From the NCBI GenBank assembly GCA_027364825.1, contig DAHXOM010000361.1:1-9240 (forward strand): 9,240 bases of DNA. Direction: 5' to 3'. Below, piece by piece: positions 1 through 6,413 of this stretch. The position numbers and the translations under genes are program-made. This DNA is from a bacterium. GTDB lineage: Bacteria > JAMCPX01. Every line of letters starts with the position of its first letter. The first letter of the stretch is position 1. The notes beneath the pieces were generated by a model. The model did not search any database. It saw nothing but the letters and a program-made list of their open reading frames with translations, and was not told where the DNA came from.

Positions 1-1
1 G

Positions 2-352
2 CCCGATATCATTGGTGAGATTATAAAAGTGCCAGACATGGCGTGGGTTGACAGATCCGAATGGTTGAATGATAAATATAAGTGCAAATGGAGCTATGAG
101 CCGTTTATTTTTAAAGATTATATCAAGGTGTACGGTACGGATGTATACTCGGAAGACGGCAAATATACGTCTATAACAGTCAAAGGCGAAATCTCTGTAA
201 ATTTCCTGCATTATCCCCTTATTCCGGTGAAACTCAAAAAAAAGATAAACGAACAGGTCACGAATATTTTATTGTCCCACATGGAACCTAATTTTATCAC
301 GCTCTACAGAGGTCTTGAAAAATACGTTAAGGCGAAAAATTCCAAGGGTTAA
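2..352 (+). CDS. C-terminal part of an unrecognised protein (5' truncated)
   Basis: The reading frame is open from the first bases of the window to a TAA at 350-352, so the true start lies upstream. The GTG at position 29 has no ribosome binding site and is only an internal Val codon. About 116 residues are visible. They are rich in Lys, Tyr and aromatic residues, with no signal peptide, membrane segment or catalytic motif that I recognise. The last 60 residues read as a beta strand (ITVKGEISVNF) followed by a long amphipathic helix, an arrangement that resembles the end of SRPBCC/START-type hydrophobic-ligand-binding folds. That resemblance is weak and only structural. It lies 89 bases upstream of the ABC exporter on the same strand and could share a transcript with it. 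Function unknown. Confidence 0.6.
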   Translation, partial: PDIIGEIIKVPDMAWVDRSEWLNDKYKCKWSYEPFIFKDYIKVYGTDVYSEDGKYTSITVKGEISVNFLHYPLIPVKLKKKINEQVTNILLSHMEPNFITLYRGLEKYVKAKNSKG

Positions 353-354
353 CC

Positions 355-385
355 CGAAAAATGCAATAAAAATCCCTGTTTTTCG
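355..385 (+). other. Weak hairpin in the gap before the ABC genes
   Basis: CGAAAAA (355-361) pairs with TTTTTCG (379-385) around a 17-base loop. It lies just after the stop codon of the first gene but has no following T-run, so it is a poor candidate for an intrinsic terminator. It may be a weak 3'-end structure or chance. Confidence 0.25.
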
Positions 386-410
386 AACGGGGTGAATCAA
401 ATTGTTGCGT

Positions 411-455
411 ATGAATAAGAACCTGTGGTTTCTTATAAGCTATGAATGCGATTGA
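411..455 (+). CDS. Possible 14-residue leader ORF overlapping the ABC ATPase start
   Basis: ATG at 411 opens a frame of 14 codons (MNKNLWFLISYECD) ending with TGA at 453-455, inside the start of the ABC ATPase gene in another frame. A GGGGTG stretch at 389-394 could serve as Shine-Dalgarno, particularly for the in-frame TTG at 402. The ATPase ATG at 442 has almost no Shine-Dalgarno of its own, so translation of this short frame could deliver ribosomes to it. This is an inference from spacing alone; the ORF is short enough to be chance. Confidence 0.2.
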   Translation: MNKNLWFLISYECD

Positions 456-1392
456 GGTAAAAGAGCTTTACAAATCATACGACGGGGTACATGCGGTCAA
501 CGGCATAACATTCGAGATAGGGTACGGCGAGTTGTTCGGGTTCCTTGGTCCGAACGGTGCTGGTAAGACGACGACCATAAATATTCTGTGCACGTTACTC
601 AAGCCGACTGCAGGTCAGGCCTTTATCGCTGGCCTGGATGTAAGCAGGGAATCCGATAAAATCAGAGAGCACATAGGTCTTGTTTTTCAGGAAACGACCC
701 TGGACAACGAGCTCACGACCTTCGAGAACCTTTTGTTCCATGCGTACCTGTATGGCATGGGGCGGCATGATGCTGTCAAAAGGATAGATGATCTTCTCTC
801 GATGATAGGATTACAGAGTAAAAAAAACGAACTGGTAAAACATCTGTCCGGCGGTATGAAACGCCGGCTCGAACTCATACGAGGTTTGCTGCACAAGCCA
901 CGGGTCCTGTTCCTCGATGAACCGACGATAGGCCTTGATCCCCAGACACGGGCAAACGTGTGGGGCTTTATCAAGGAAATGAAGAGAGCAGAAGGGACCA
1001 CGATCTTTGTCACTACCCATTATATAGAGGAGGCTTCCGATTTCGACAGGATTGCCATTATCGATCACGGCAGAATTGTTGCTGTCGGAAATCCCAATAA
1101 GCTGATCAATGAAATGGGCAGGGCAACGGTCACGTTCGGTGCCACGGACGGAGCAACGGTACAAACCTTGATCGGGCACGGCATGATCGAATCGGGCAGC
1201 GGAGAGTATCAGATTAAGACGGAAGACCCTGATTTGTTTTTAAAGCAGATACTGAACCTTTCCGGTCTCAAGATAAACGAATTTAAAATAAAAAAGCCCG
1301 TACTCGAAGAGCTGTATCTGTCGCTTACCGGTTCCGAGATTCGGGACGAATACGTAGATCGCCCCCGTAAGATCAGAGGACACAACAGATGA
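442..1392 (+). CDS. ABC-2 exporter ATP-binding subunit, DrrA (daunorubicin resistance) type
   Basis: The 316-residue protein is the cytoplasmic ATPase that powers the membrane subunit encoded next to it. All nucleotide-binding motifs are present in order: Walker A GPNGAGKT (36-43), Q-loop Gln83 in VFQETTLDNELT, signature LSGGM (135-139), Walker B VLFLDEP (155-161), D-loop GLDPQTR (164-170) and the switch His193 in TTHYIEEA. The text after the Q-loop and the C-terminal extension of about 90 residues, ending in PVLEELYLSLTG, are characteristic of the DrrA subfamily of drug and lipid exporters. An in-frame stop at 436-438 rules out any start upstream of ATG 442, although its Shine-Dalgarno is very weak. 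The stop codon overlaps the permease start (ATGA), indicating translational coupling. The substrate cannot be told from sequence; DrrA-type systems export antibiotics, glycolipids or polysaccharide-related molecules. Confidence 0.93.
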   Translation: MNAIEVKELYKSYDGVHAVNGITFEIGYGELFGFLGPNGAGKTTTINILCTLLKPTAGQAFIAGLDVSRESDKIREHIGLVFQETTLDNELTTFENLLFHAYLYGMGRHDAVKRIDDLLSMIGLQSKKNELVKHLSGGMKRRLELIRGLLHKPRVLFLDEPTIGLDPQTRANVWGFIKEMKRAEGTTIFVTTHYIEEASDFDRIAIIDHGRIVAVGNPNKLINEMGRATVTFGATDGATVQTLIGHGMIESGSGEYQIKTEDPDLFLKQILNLSGLKINEFKIKKPVLEELYLSLTGSEIRDEYVDRPRKIRGHNR

Positions 1393-2162
1393 AAAAATTA
1401 ATTCTTCCTATCTACGTGATAACCCTGAGGGACCTGAAAAAGTTTTTCCGGCAGAAGTCCCGGTTGATAGGCATGATAGCAAGGCCGTTGACATGGCTCT
1501 TTCTTATCGGTACGGGGCTGAATCAGGTCATCAAAGGCGGGCTCGGGGTAAGCTATATCCAGTTTATACTCCCGGGCATACTCGGCATGACGATCCTTTT
1601 CAGCGCGATGTTTTCGTCGATATCCATAGTATGGGACAGGGAGTTCGGCTTCATGAAAGAGATACTCGTAACACCGGTTTCGCGGTTCTCCGTGGCTTTC
1701 GGAAAGATCGTGAGCGGCATGCTCGTGTCCACGATCCAGGGGATCATTATCATGGCAGCGGCCCCGTTCATTGGCATACGGTTTACCATTTTTGAAGCGC
1801 TCCTCCTGGTGGTTTTTATTATGGTCGTTTCGATATGCATCGCTGCGATCGGCGTTTTTATCGCATCCATGATAAAATCGTTCGAGAGCTTCAATATCAT
1901 CATGAATTTTATTGTCATGCCCATGTTCTTCCTGAGCGGTGCCATGTACCCGATCAGCGTCTTACCGAGGTTCATGCGTTACCTGATGTATTTGAACCCC
2001 CTGAGCTACGGCATCGACAGCTTCAAGCACGTCATGTTCGTCGAATTCGCACACTTCCATTCGGACTTCTCCCTGCTCTTCGACGTCGTTCTTATGGTTG
2101 CTTTTACCCTCGTCAGTACGGTCCTTGCTGCTTTTGCATTCGACAGACAGCAGAAGGAATGA
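1389..2162 (+). CDS. ABC-2 type exporter permease (DrrB/NodJ-like)
   Basis: This 257-residue integral inner-membrane protein is the partner of the preceding ATPase. It has the ABC-2 pattern of six hydrophobic segments, at roughly residues 30-46, 57-80, 106-128, 137-161, 168-188 and 231-252. The cytoplasmic loop REFGFMKEILVTPVSR (84-99) is the family's conserved coupling region after the second segment. The motifs FLSGAMYPIS (181-190) and NPLSYGID (203-210) are also typical of DrrB/NodJ proteins. The ATG lies inside the ATPase stop (ATGA overlap), with GAGGA at 1376-1380 as a well-spaced Shine-Dalgarno. Length is normal for a half transporter, so the complex is presumably two permeases plus two ATPases. 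No accessory or substrate-synthesis gene is adjacent, so the cargo is unknown. Confidence 0.92.
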   Translation: MKKLILPIYVITLRDLKKFFRQKSRLIGMIARPLTWLFLIGTGLNQVIKGGLGVSYIQFILPGILGMTILFSAMFSSISIVWDREFGFMKEILVTPVSRFSVAFGKIVSGMLVSTIQGIIIMAAAPFIGIRFTIFEALLLVVFIMVVSICIAAIGVFIASMIKSFESFNIIMNFIVMPMFFLSGAMYPISVLPRFMRYLMYLNPLSYGIDSFKHVMFVEFAHFHSDFSLLFDVVLMVAFTLVSTVLAAFAFDRQQKE

Positions 2163-2202
2163 GAGAGCGGAGAAAAATCCATTGAGGTCCGGTAAAAAAG
2201 AT

Positions 2203-2256
2203 ATGAAGGAAATACGATTGAGCGCACGGCTCAGAAGCAATAAGAAGGAGGAATAA
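2203..2256 (+). CDS. Possible 17-residue ORF just upstream of the quinone reductase
   Basis: ATG at 2203 opens 17 codons (MKEIRLSARLRSNKKEE) ending with TAA at 2254-2256, five bases before the oxidoreductase ATG. Its last codons contain the strong Shine-Dalgarno of the next gene. It has no good ribosome binding site itself, so it is probably chance; the alternative is a coupled leader peptide. Confidence 0.12.
   Translation: MKEIRLSARLRSNKKEE
2245..2251 (+). promoter_or_regulatory. Strong Shine-Dalgarno of the quinone oxidoreductase gene
   Basis: AAGGAGG lies 9 bases before ATG 2261. It is the strongest ribosome binding site in the window and fixes that start. It implies independent, efficient translation although the gene is only 98 bases from the ABC permease stop. 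Confidence 0.85.
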
Positions 2257-2260
2257 AACG

Positions 2261-3238
2261 ATGAAAGCCATTCGTGTATATTCGTACGGCGGTCCCGAGG
2301 TTTTGAGCTATGAGGAAATTACAATACCCGCACCGAAGCAAGGTGAAGTTCGTGTCAGGATTGAAGCGAGCGGTATCAATTACGTTGACATTTACCAGCG
2401 CAAGGGGTTGTACCCGGTCGCATTGCCGTTTACTGCAGGCCAGGAAGCTTCGGGTGTTGTGGATGCCGTGGGGCAGGGTGTTAGCGGACTGAAGACCGGT
2501 GACCGCGTCGCGTATACTTCTGCGCTCGGCTCGTATGCCGAGTTTGCCGTGGTCCCTGCAGGGAGACTCGTCCCCGTGCCGGACGGTATCAGTTCACAGC
2601 AAGCTGCGGCCGTGATGCTGCAAGGCATGACAGCCCATTATCTTGCGTGCAGTACCTATCCGCTCAAGTCCGGAGACACAGCACTGGTGCATTCTGCTGC
2701 CGGCGGTGTCGGGTTACTCCTCGTGCAGATAGCGAAACGACGCGGTGCGCGCGTTATCGGAACGGTCTCAACACAGGAGAAGGCTCACCTTGCGAAACAT
2801 GCAGGTGCGGATGATGTGATTCTCTATACCGGGGCAGGCTGGGAAAAAGAGGTCAAACAGTTGACCGGAGGCAAGGGTGTCCATGTCGTGTACGATGGAG
2901 TCGGGGCAGCAACCTTTGAAAAGAGTCTGGATTGCCTGCAGCCCCGCGGTTTTATGGTGTTGTTCGGTCAGGCATCGGGTCCTGTTCCCCCGGTCGATCT
3001 GCAGATCCTCAATACCAAGGGTGGACTTTTTATCACGCGTCCTTCTTTGATACAGTACACCGCTACCCGGGATGAACTCCTGGAGCGCGCAAACGATTTG
3101 TTCCGGTGGATGTTGAAAGGCGAACTGACCGTGCGGATCGACTCGTCGTTCCCGCTGGCCAAGGCTGCGGATGCACAGCGGAAACTGGAGAGCCGTACGA
3201 CCATGGGCAAAGTATTGTTGATCCCAAGAATGCAATAG
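2261..3238 (+). CDS. NAD(P)H:quinone oxidoreductase, zinc-free MDR superfamily (QorA-like)
   Basis: The 325-residue soluble enzyme matches the length and layout of E. coli QorA and eukaryotic zeta-crystallin. An N-terminal GroES-like domain (about 1-125) includes the MDR signature AGQEASGVVDAVG (59-71) and the conserved SGINYVD stretch (38-43+). A Rossmann NAD(P)-binding domain follows, with the nucleotide loop HSAAGGVGLLLVQIAK (144-159) and a GARVIGTVST strand. No structural-zinc cysteine cluster or catalytic zinc ligands are visible, which separates it from alcohol dehydrogenases. The end (TTMGKVLLIP) is the usual Qor C-terminus. The family reduces quinones or alpha,beta-unsaturated carbonyls with NADPH; the physiological substrate here is unknown. 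It may be read through from the ABC genes or have its own promoter; I see no clear -35/-10 in the 98-base gap. Confidence 0.9.
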   Translation: MKAIRVYSYGGPEVLSYEEITIPAPKQGEVRVRIEASGINYVDIYQRKGLYPVALPFTAGQEASGVVDAVGQGVSGLKTGDRVAYTSALGSYAEFAVVPAGRLVPVPDGISSQQAAAVMLQGMTAHYLACSTYPLKSGDTALVHSAAGGVGLLLVQIAKRRGARVIGTVSTQEKAHLAKHAGADDVILYTGAGWEKEVKQLTGGKGVHVVYDGVGAATFEKSLDCLQPRGFMVLFGQASGPVPPVDLQILNTKGGLFITRPSLIQYTATRDELLERANDLFRWMLKGELTVRIDSSFPLAKAADAQRKLESRTTMGKVLLIPRMQ

Positions 3239-3307
3239 GGAAGTTGACCGTAGACTGATAAGTCCTTTGATGGAAAACAAAAGTATTCTTCGAATATCGG
3301 ATAAACA

Positions 3308-3352
3308 AATCCCCTCTATCCCCCCTTTACTAAAGGGGCGTAGGGGGGATTA
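3308..3352. repeat. Palindromic C-run/G-run intergenic repeat at a convergent gene junction
   Basis: The left arm begins AATCCCC and ends CCCCCCTTTA (3308-3329). The right arm begins TAAAGGGG and ends GGGGGGATT (3331-3351). The arms are near-complementary with a one-base centre and a few mismatches or bulges. The form (AATCCCCC...TTTA/TAAA...GGGGGATT) matches a class of small dispersed palindromes that I recall from Deltaproteobacteria and related genomes; no other copy is in this window. It lies between two convergent genes, where the hairpin could act as a bidirectional terminator, although neither side has a good T-run. The minus-strand methyltransferase stop codon (3350-3352) lies in its right end. 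Confidence 0.75.
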
Positions 3353-4519
3353 GGTGTTTTCCTGTCCGGGTTTTCTTCTGCTGCCCTCATACATCTCGTA
3401 CTCGAGGAGCCTGCACTCTATAGCACCGTTGAAGAACGGGATCCTCCTCTTCGCCTTCAGCCCGATCTTCTTTGCCATTTCAAGGTTCCCGGTAAAGACA
3501 TACCCCGTACATCCGCTGCATTTCTTCTTGAAAAAATCGCCGATACCCTTGTACACACCCTCGAGCATCCCGGTGTTTCCCATTCTTTTTCCATACTCCG
3601 GGTTGAGTATCACAATCCCCCGGTCCGCGGGAATCGTTGTTTCTGAATAATCACCTGCACCGAATTCGATGAAATGCTCCACGCCTGCTGTTGCGGCATT
3701 TTTCTTTGCCGCTTCAACGGACTGCCTGCTGATGTCTGTGGCTATGATCCTGCACTGAAGGGCCTTGCGTGATTCCTTCTTCGCCTGTGTACGCAGGCTG
3801 TCCCAGAGGGGCTTGTTGAACCCCTTTATGTGCATAAATCCGTAATTATCCCTCAAAAGTCCGGGTGCTCTGTTCAGTGCGATCAACGCAGCCTCGATGG
3901 CAAGGGTCCCGCTCCCGCACATGGGGTTGATGAAATTCTGACTGCCGTCCCATCCGGTTGCCCGTATAACGGCGGCAGCAAGCGTCTCCTGCATGGGCGC
4001 CGACATCGGAAGTTTTCTATACCCGCGCTGGGAGAGAGCCTCGCCTGAGGTGTCGAAATACACCGCACACTCCTCGCCTTTCCAGTAGATGTTGACCACG
4101 GTTTTGTTTCTATCCGGGCCCGAGTCAGGACGCCGCCCGCGCCGTGACTTTATCCTGTCGACGATGGCATCCTTGCTCTTTACATTTGCGTAGCGCGAGT
4201 CCCTGATACTCGTGTTGTCCACGCTGGACGTTACACAGACATACCCGTCCTCGGATATGTACTCTTCCCACGCTATCTCCGACAGCGAGCGGTACAGGTC
4301 ATCCGCATCGAGGGCCAGGAACTGCTTGATGAGGAACAGCACGCGGTGTCCCGTGCGCAGCATGAGGTTGAGCCGGAGAGTGTCGTCCATGGTGCCCTCG
4401 GTCCCTATGCCTGCGATGGTCTCGGAGATTACCGGGAAGCCCAGTCCGGTGAGCTCCTCCTTCAAAAAGGGCGTTATCCCCTTTGCGCAGGTGACCAGAA
4501 TTTTATTTTTTGTACCCAT
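3350..4519 (-). CDS. THUMP-domain class I SAM-dependent RNA methyltransferase (RlmL N-half/YpsC type)
   Basis: The 389-residue protein resembles enzymes that methylate guanine N2 in 23S rRNA (RlmL N-terminal half, YpsC). The N-terminal ferredoxin-like region (1-60) and THUMP domain (about 60-160) should bind RNA. The linker FDTSGEALSQRGYRK (155-169) is diagnostic of the family. The Rossmann methyltransferase domain follows, with SAM-binding motif NPMCGSGTLAIEAA (198-211) and a motif-II-like acidic TDISRQSVEAAKKNA (261-275). The catalytic motif IV reads NPEYG (306-310) where relatives have NPPYG; the Glu is plain in the DNA (GAG). ATG 4519 is 7 bases after the upstream oxidase stop and has no good Shine-Dalgarno, so translation is probably coupled. 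The C-terminus ends in a short polar tail whose stop codon comes from an intergenic repeat. The exact target base is not determinable from sequence. Confidence 0.88.
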   Translation of the reverse strand: MGTKNKILVTCAKGITPFLKEELTGLGFPVISETIAGIGTEGTMDDTLRLNLMLRTGHRVLFLIKQFLALDADDLYRSLSEIAWEEYISEDGYVCVTSSVDNTSIRDSRYANVKSKDAIVDRIKSRRGRRPDSGPDRNKTVVNIYWKGEECAVYFDTSGEALSQRGYRKLPMSAPMQETLAAAVIRATGWDGSQNFINPMCGSGTLAIEAALIALNRAPGLLRDNYGFMHIKGFNKPLWDSLRTQAKKESRKALQCRIIATDISRQSVEAAKKNAATAGVEHFIEFGAGDYSETTIPADRGIVILNPEYGKRMGNTGMLEGVYKGIGDFFKKKCSGCTGYVFTGNLEMAKKIGLKAKRRIPFFNGAIECRLLEYEMYEGSRRKPGQENT

Positions 4520-4526
4520 GAACGGG

Positions 4527-6224
4527 TTAATCAGCGGAATCCAGCCCCAGGGTGCCGCCGGGGTTCATGATATCGTTCGGATCAAAATGCCGCTTGAGTG
4601 CACGAAGGACATCCATCTGTTCCTTGCCGAGGTAGCCCTCTATCCATGGCGCGAACATCCTGCCGATACCGTGGTGATGGCTGACGGATCCGCCGTGCGC
4701 AACGATCGCATCAACAATCTGTTTGCGGAACCTGAAGAACTCGTCGCTGTCTTTGGGCTTGAGTATCAGGATGAAGTACAGGTTGGTGCCCTGGGGGTAA
4801 AAGTGCGAAGCATGGGTCGTGCATATTGTACCGGGGCGGCTTTTGACAAACGAGCGTACCCCCTGATGGAGCCGGTGCAGGTTTTCCCAGGTTACCCCGG
4901 TCTCCAGCGTATCGATGATTATGCCGTAATCCAGAAGGTCTTCCCTCATGTGAACATCCGAGTACCTGCCGTGCTCCCATTGTTTGGTGGCATAGCCGGT
5001 CAGGGACATTGCCCCAAACCTGTGCGCAATCTTCGAAGCCGTCTTCTTTACATGTTTTGCGAAGCCTTTCTCTCCCTCGACGGTCCCGATGCACAGGCAT
5101 CGCTCCATGGGCATGAACCCGCGGAACCTCAGGAATTTATCCAAGACCCCGTCATTGAAGCCTTTGAGTTTCAGACCTATTTCGGTTTCCTCCGGGTCAG
5201 AGATACGCAGGACAGCCGGCAGGCCGAACTCTCCCTGCACGATCTCCCGTGATGCGTTGACCGCTGCCTCCCATGACGGGAACATAAAGGCGAATCGCTG
5301 ACGGTTATCCGGTGTATACCTGAATATCTTCATGGTTGCCTCAACCAGGATCCCGAATGCGCCTTCACTGCCCTTCATCATGTCGTTTACCTTCGGACCT
5401 GTGGCTGTCCCGGGAATATCACGGGTTTTGATGATACCCGCGGGCGTGACATATTCCTGGCTCAGGACAATATTGTATGCATCACCGTAATAGGTGGAAG
5501 CCTGTCCCGAGCCCAGTGCGAGTATCCACCAGCCGACTGTTGCCAGTTCAAAGGACTGGGGAAAATGCCCGCACGTGTACCTGCGGGCCGCGCCGAACAA
5601 ACGCGGAGCATCGTTCAGTGCTGCTTCATAATCTGGTCCCATCATACCGGGCTGGACCACCGCAGTCTGATTTGCATCGTTGACCGCCAGGACTTTGTTC
5701 ATGTGGGTCCGCATGACCAGCACAATGCCGCCCCTGTCCGATCTCATGCCGATCACCACGCCGGACCCTGCTCCGTAGGTGATGATGGAAATCCTCTGTG
5801 CGTTGCAGTATGCAACTATCTTTGCCACGTCTTCTTTGTTGCGGGGATGGATCGCCAGGTCCGGTACCCTGTCTGCAGCACCTTTTCTCATGGCAAGGTT
5901 TTCATCCAGGGACTTTCCATGTCCGTACCTGGCCCTGCTGTAATCGTCCGTGGAAACATTTTCCTTCCCGACGATATTGATGAACGCATCGATATGATCT
6001 TTGCTCAACCCGGGTTTACGGCCGAGTACGACCCGTTCATCGCCTCCGGGCTGGCGTTTCCTGAAGTCATCGTCCGTCATATTGAACTCTTTTTTGAACA
6101 TCTCGTACCATGCTGCGCTCGGGTGGCTGAATTTTTTGGGATCGTATTTGAAGATGGACCTGTACGACCCGTCTGCCGGTACGTCTTCTCTCCAGTCCGG
6201 CTGGAATGATTTAATCGGTTTCAT
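4527..6224 (-). CDS. FAD-linked oxidase, alkyldihydroxyacetonephosphate synthase-like (VAO/PCMH family)
   Basis: The protein has 565 residues from ATG 6224, chosen because AAGGAGT (6234-6228) lies just upstream and the MKPIKSFQPDW start fits family N-termini. The frame stays open to 6326, but that would add 34 unsupported residues. The PCMH FAD-binding domain covers about 115-300, with PDLAIHPRNKEDVAKIV (121-137), YGAGSGV (150-156) and GSEGAFGILVEATMKI (285-300). The C-terminal half aligns from memory with AGPS, which swaps the acyl chain of acyl-DHAP for a fatty alcohol to make ether lipids. Arg340 sits at the AGPS Arg419 position, Tyr483 at Tyr578, and His516-518 at the HHH triad. The FAD loop reads TVGWW (229-233) where AGPS has TVGGW. 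Relatives also include D-lactate or glycolate-type dehydrogenases, so the substrate is uncertain. The downstream methyltransferase is probably co-transcribed. Confidence 0.85.
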   Translation of the reverse strand: MKPIKSFQPDWREDVPADGSYRSIFKYDPKKFSHPSAAWYEMFKKEFNMTDDDFRKRQPGGDERVVLGRKPGLSKDHIDAFINIVGKENVSTDDYSRARYGHGKSLDENLAMRKGAADRVPDLAIHPRNKEDVAKIVAYCNAQRISIITYGAGSGVVIGMRSDRGGIVLVMRTHMNKVLAVNDANQTAVVQPGMMGPDYEAALNDAPRLFGAARRYTCGHFPQSFELATVGWWILALGSGQASTYYGDAYNIVLSQEYVTPAGIIKTRDIPGTATGPKVNDMMKGSEGAFGILVEATMKIFRYTPDNRQRFAFMFPSWEAAVNASREIVQGEFGLPAVLRISDPEETEIGLKLKGFNDGVLDKFLRFRGFMPMERCLCIGTVEGEKGFAKHVKKTASKIAHRFGAMSLTGYATKQWEHGRYSDVHMREDLLDYGIIIDTLETGVTWENLHRLHQGVRSFVKSRPGTICTTHASHFYPQGTNLYFILILKPKDSDEFFRFRKQIVDAIVAHGGSVSHHHGIGRMFAPWIEGYLGKEQMDVLRALKRHFDPNDIMNPGGTLGLDSAD

Positions 6225-6227
6225 AGT

Positions 6228-6234
6228 ACTCCTT
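6228..6234 (-). promoter_or_regulatory. Shine-Dalgarno deciding the oxidase start
   Basis: On the minus strand AAGGAGT precedes ATG 6224 by 3 bases (4 from the GGAG core). Spacing is short but the match is good. It favours this start over the longer open frame beginning at 6326. Confidence 0.75.
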
Positions 6235-6243
6235 TTCTGTGTC

Positions 6244-6265
6244 CAATGGTGGAACAGTACCATTG
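6244..6265. promoter_or_regulatory. Perfect inverted repeat, candidate operator of the oxidase gene
   Basis: CAATGGT (6244-6250) and ACCATTG (6259-6265) are perfect 7-base arms around an 8-base spacer. The repeat lies directly downstream of, and abuts, the predicted -10 of the minus-strand oxidase promoter, so it spans the expected start site. That is where a dimeric repressor would block transcription. Alternatively the arms could form a hairpin in the 5' leader, close to the ribosome binding site. No regulator gene is in the window. Confidence 0.5.
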
Positions 6266-6295
6266 ATTTTTGCAATAACGTGATTTTTTTGTCAA
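6266..6295 (-). promoter_or_regulatory. Sigma-70-type promoter for the oxidase-methyltransferase operon
   Basis: Reading the minus strand, a perfect TTGACA -35 (6295-6290) is followed by an 18-base spacer and AAAAAT (6271-6266, four of six consensus bases). TGC immediately precedes the -10, giving an extended -10. Transcription would start near 6259, about 35 bases before ATG 6224. Confidence 0.6.
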
Positions 6296-6383
6296 GAGAA
6301 TGCAGGTTTTGATATTTGTGGAACACGTTAGGGAACTTTTACGGGAACCCGCACGTTAAAATATACAAGATTTCCAAATACAC

Positions 6384-6413
6384 TTGAATTTAATGGGTAG
6401 TCCGGTATTTAAT
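6384..6413 (+). promoter_or_regulatory. Predicted promoter of the MFS exporter gene
   Basis: TTGAAT (6384-6389, four of six) and TTTAAT (6408-6413, five of six) are separated by 18 bases. Transcription would start near 6420, leaving a leader of only about 14 bases with no Shine-Dalgarno, so the message would be nearly leaderless. The -10 lies in the centre of a perfect palindrome. Confidence 0.5.

Noticed and set aside
2219..2233. TGAGC/GCTCA hairpin before the quinone reductase Shine-Dalgarno
   Set aside because: A five-base stem with no T-run or conserved context is likely chance.
4212..5252. 346-codon open frame on the plus strand
   Set aside because: It runs antisense across the start of the methyltransferase and most of the C-terminal half of the oxidase. 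Its translation has no recognisable domain, while the minus-strand genes carry full family motifs.
5565..6209. 214-codon open frame on the plus strand
   Set aside because: It is antisense to the N-terminal FAD domain of the oxidase. It has no domain and is explained as a shadow of the real reading frame.
6225..6326. N-terminal 34-residue extension of the oxidase
   Set aside because: It would run through the predicted promoter and inverted repeat, and the ribosome binding site sits before ATG 6224.
6324..6358. Direct repeat CACGTTA at 6324-6330 and 6352-6358
   Set aside because: Seven bases with a 21-base spacer is weak, and the copies have no clear relation to either predicted promoter.
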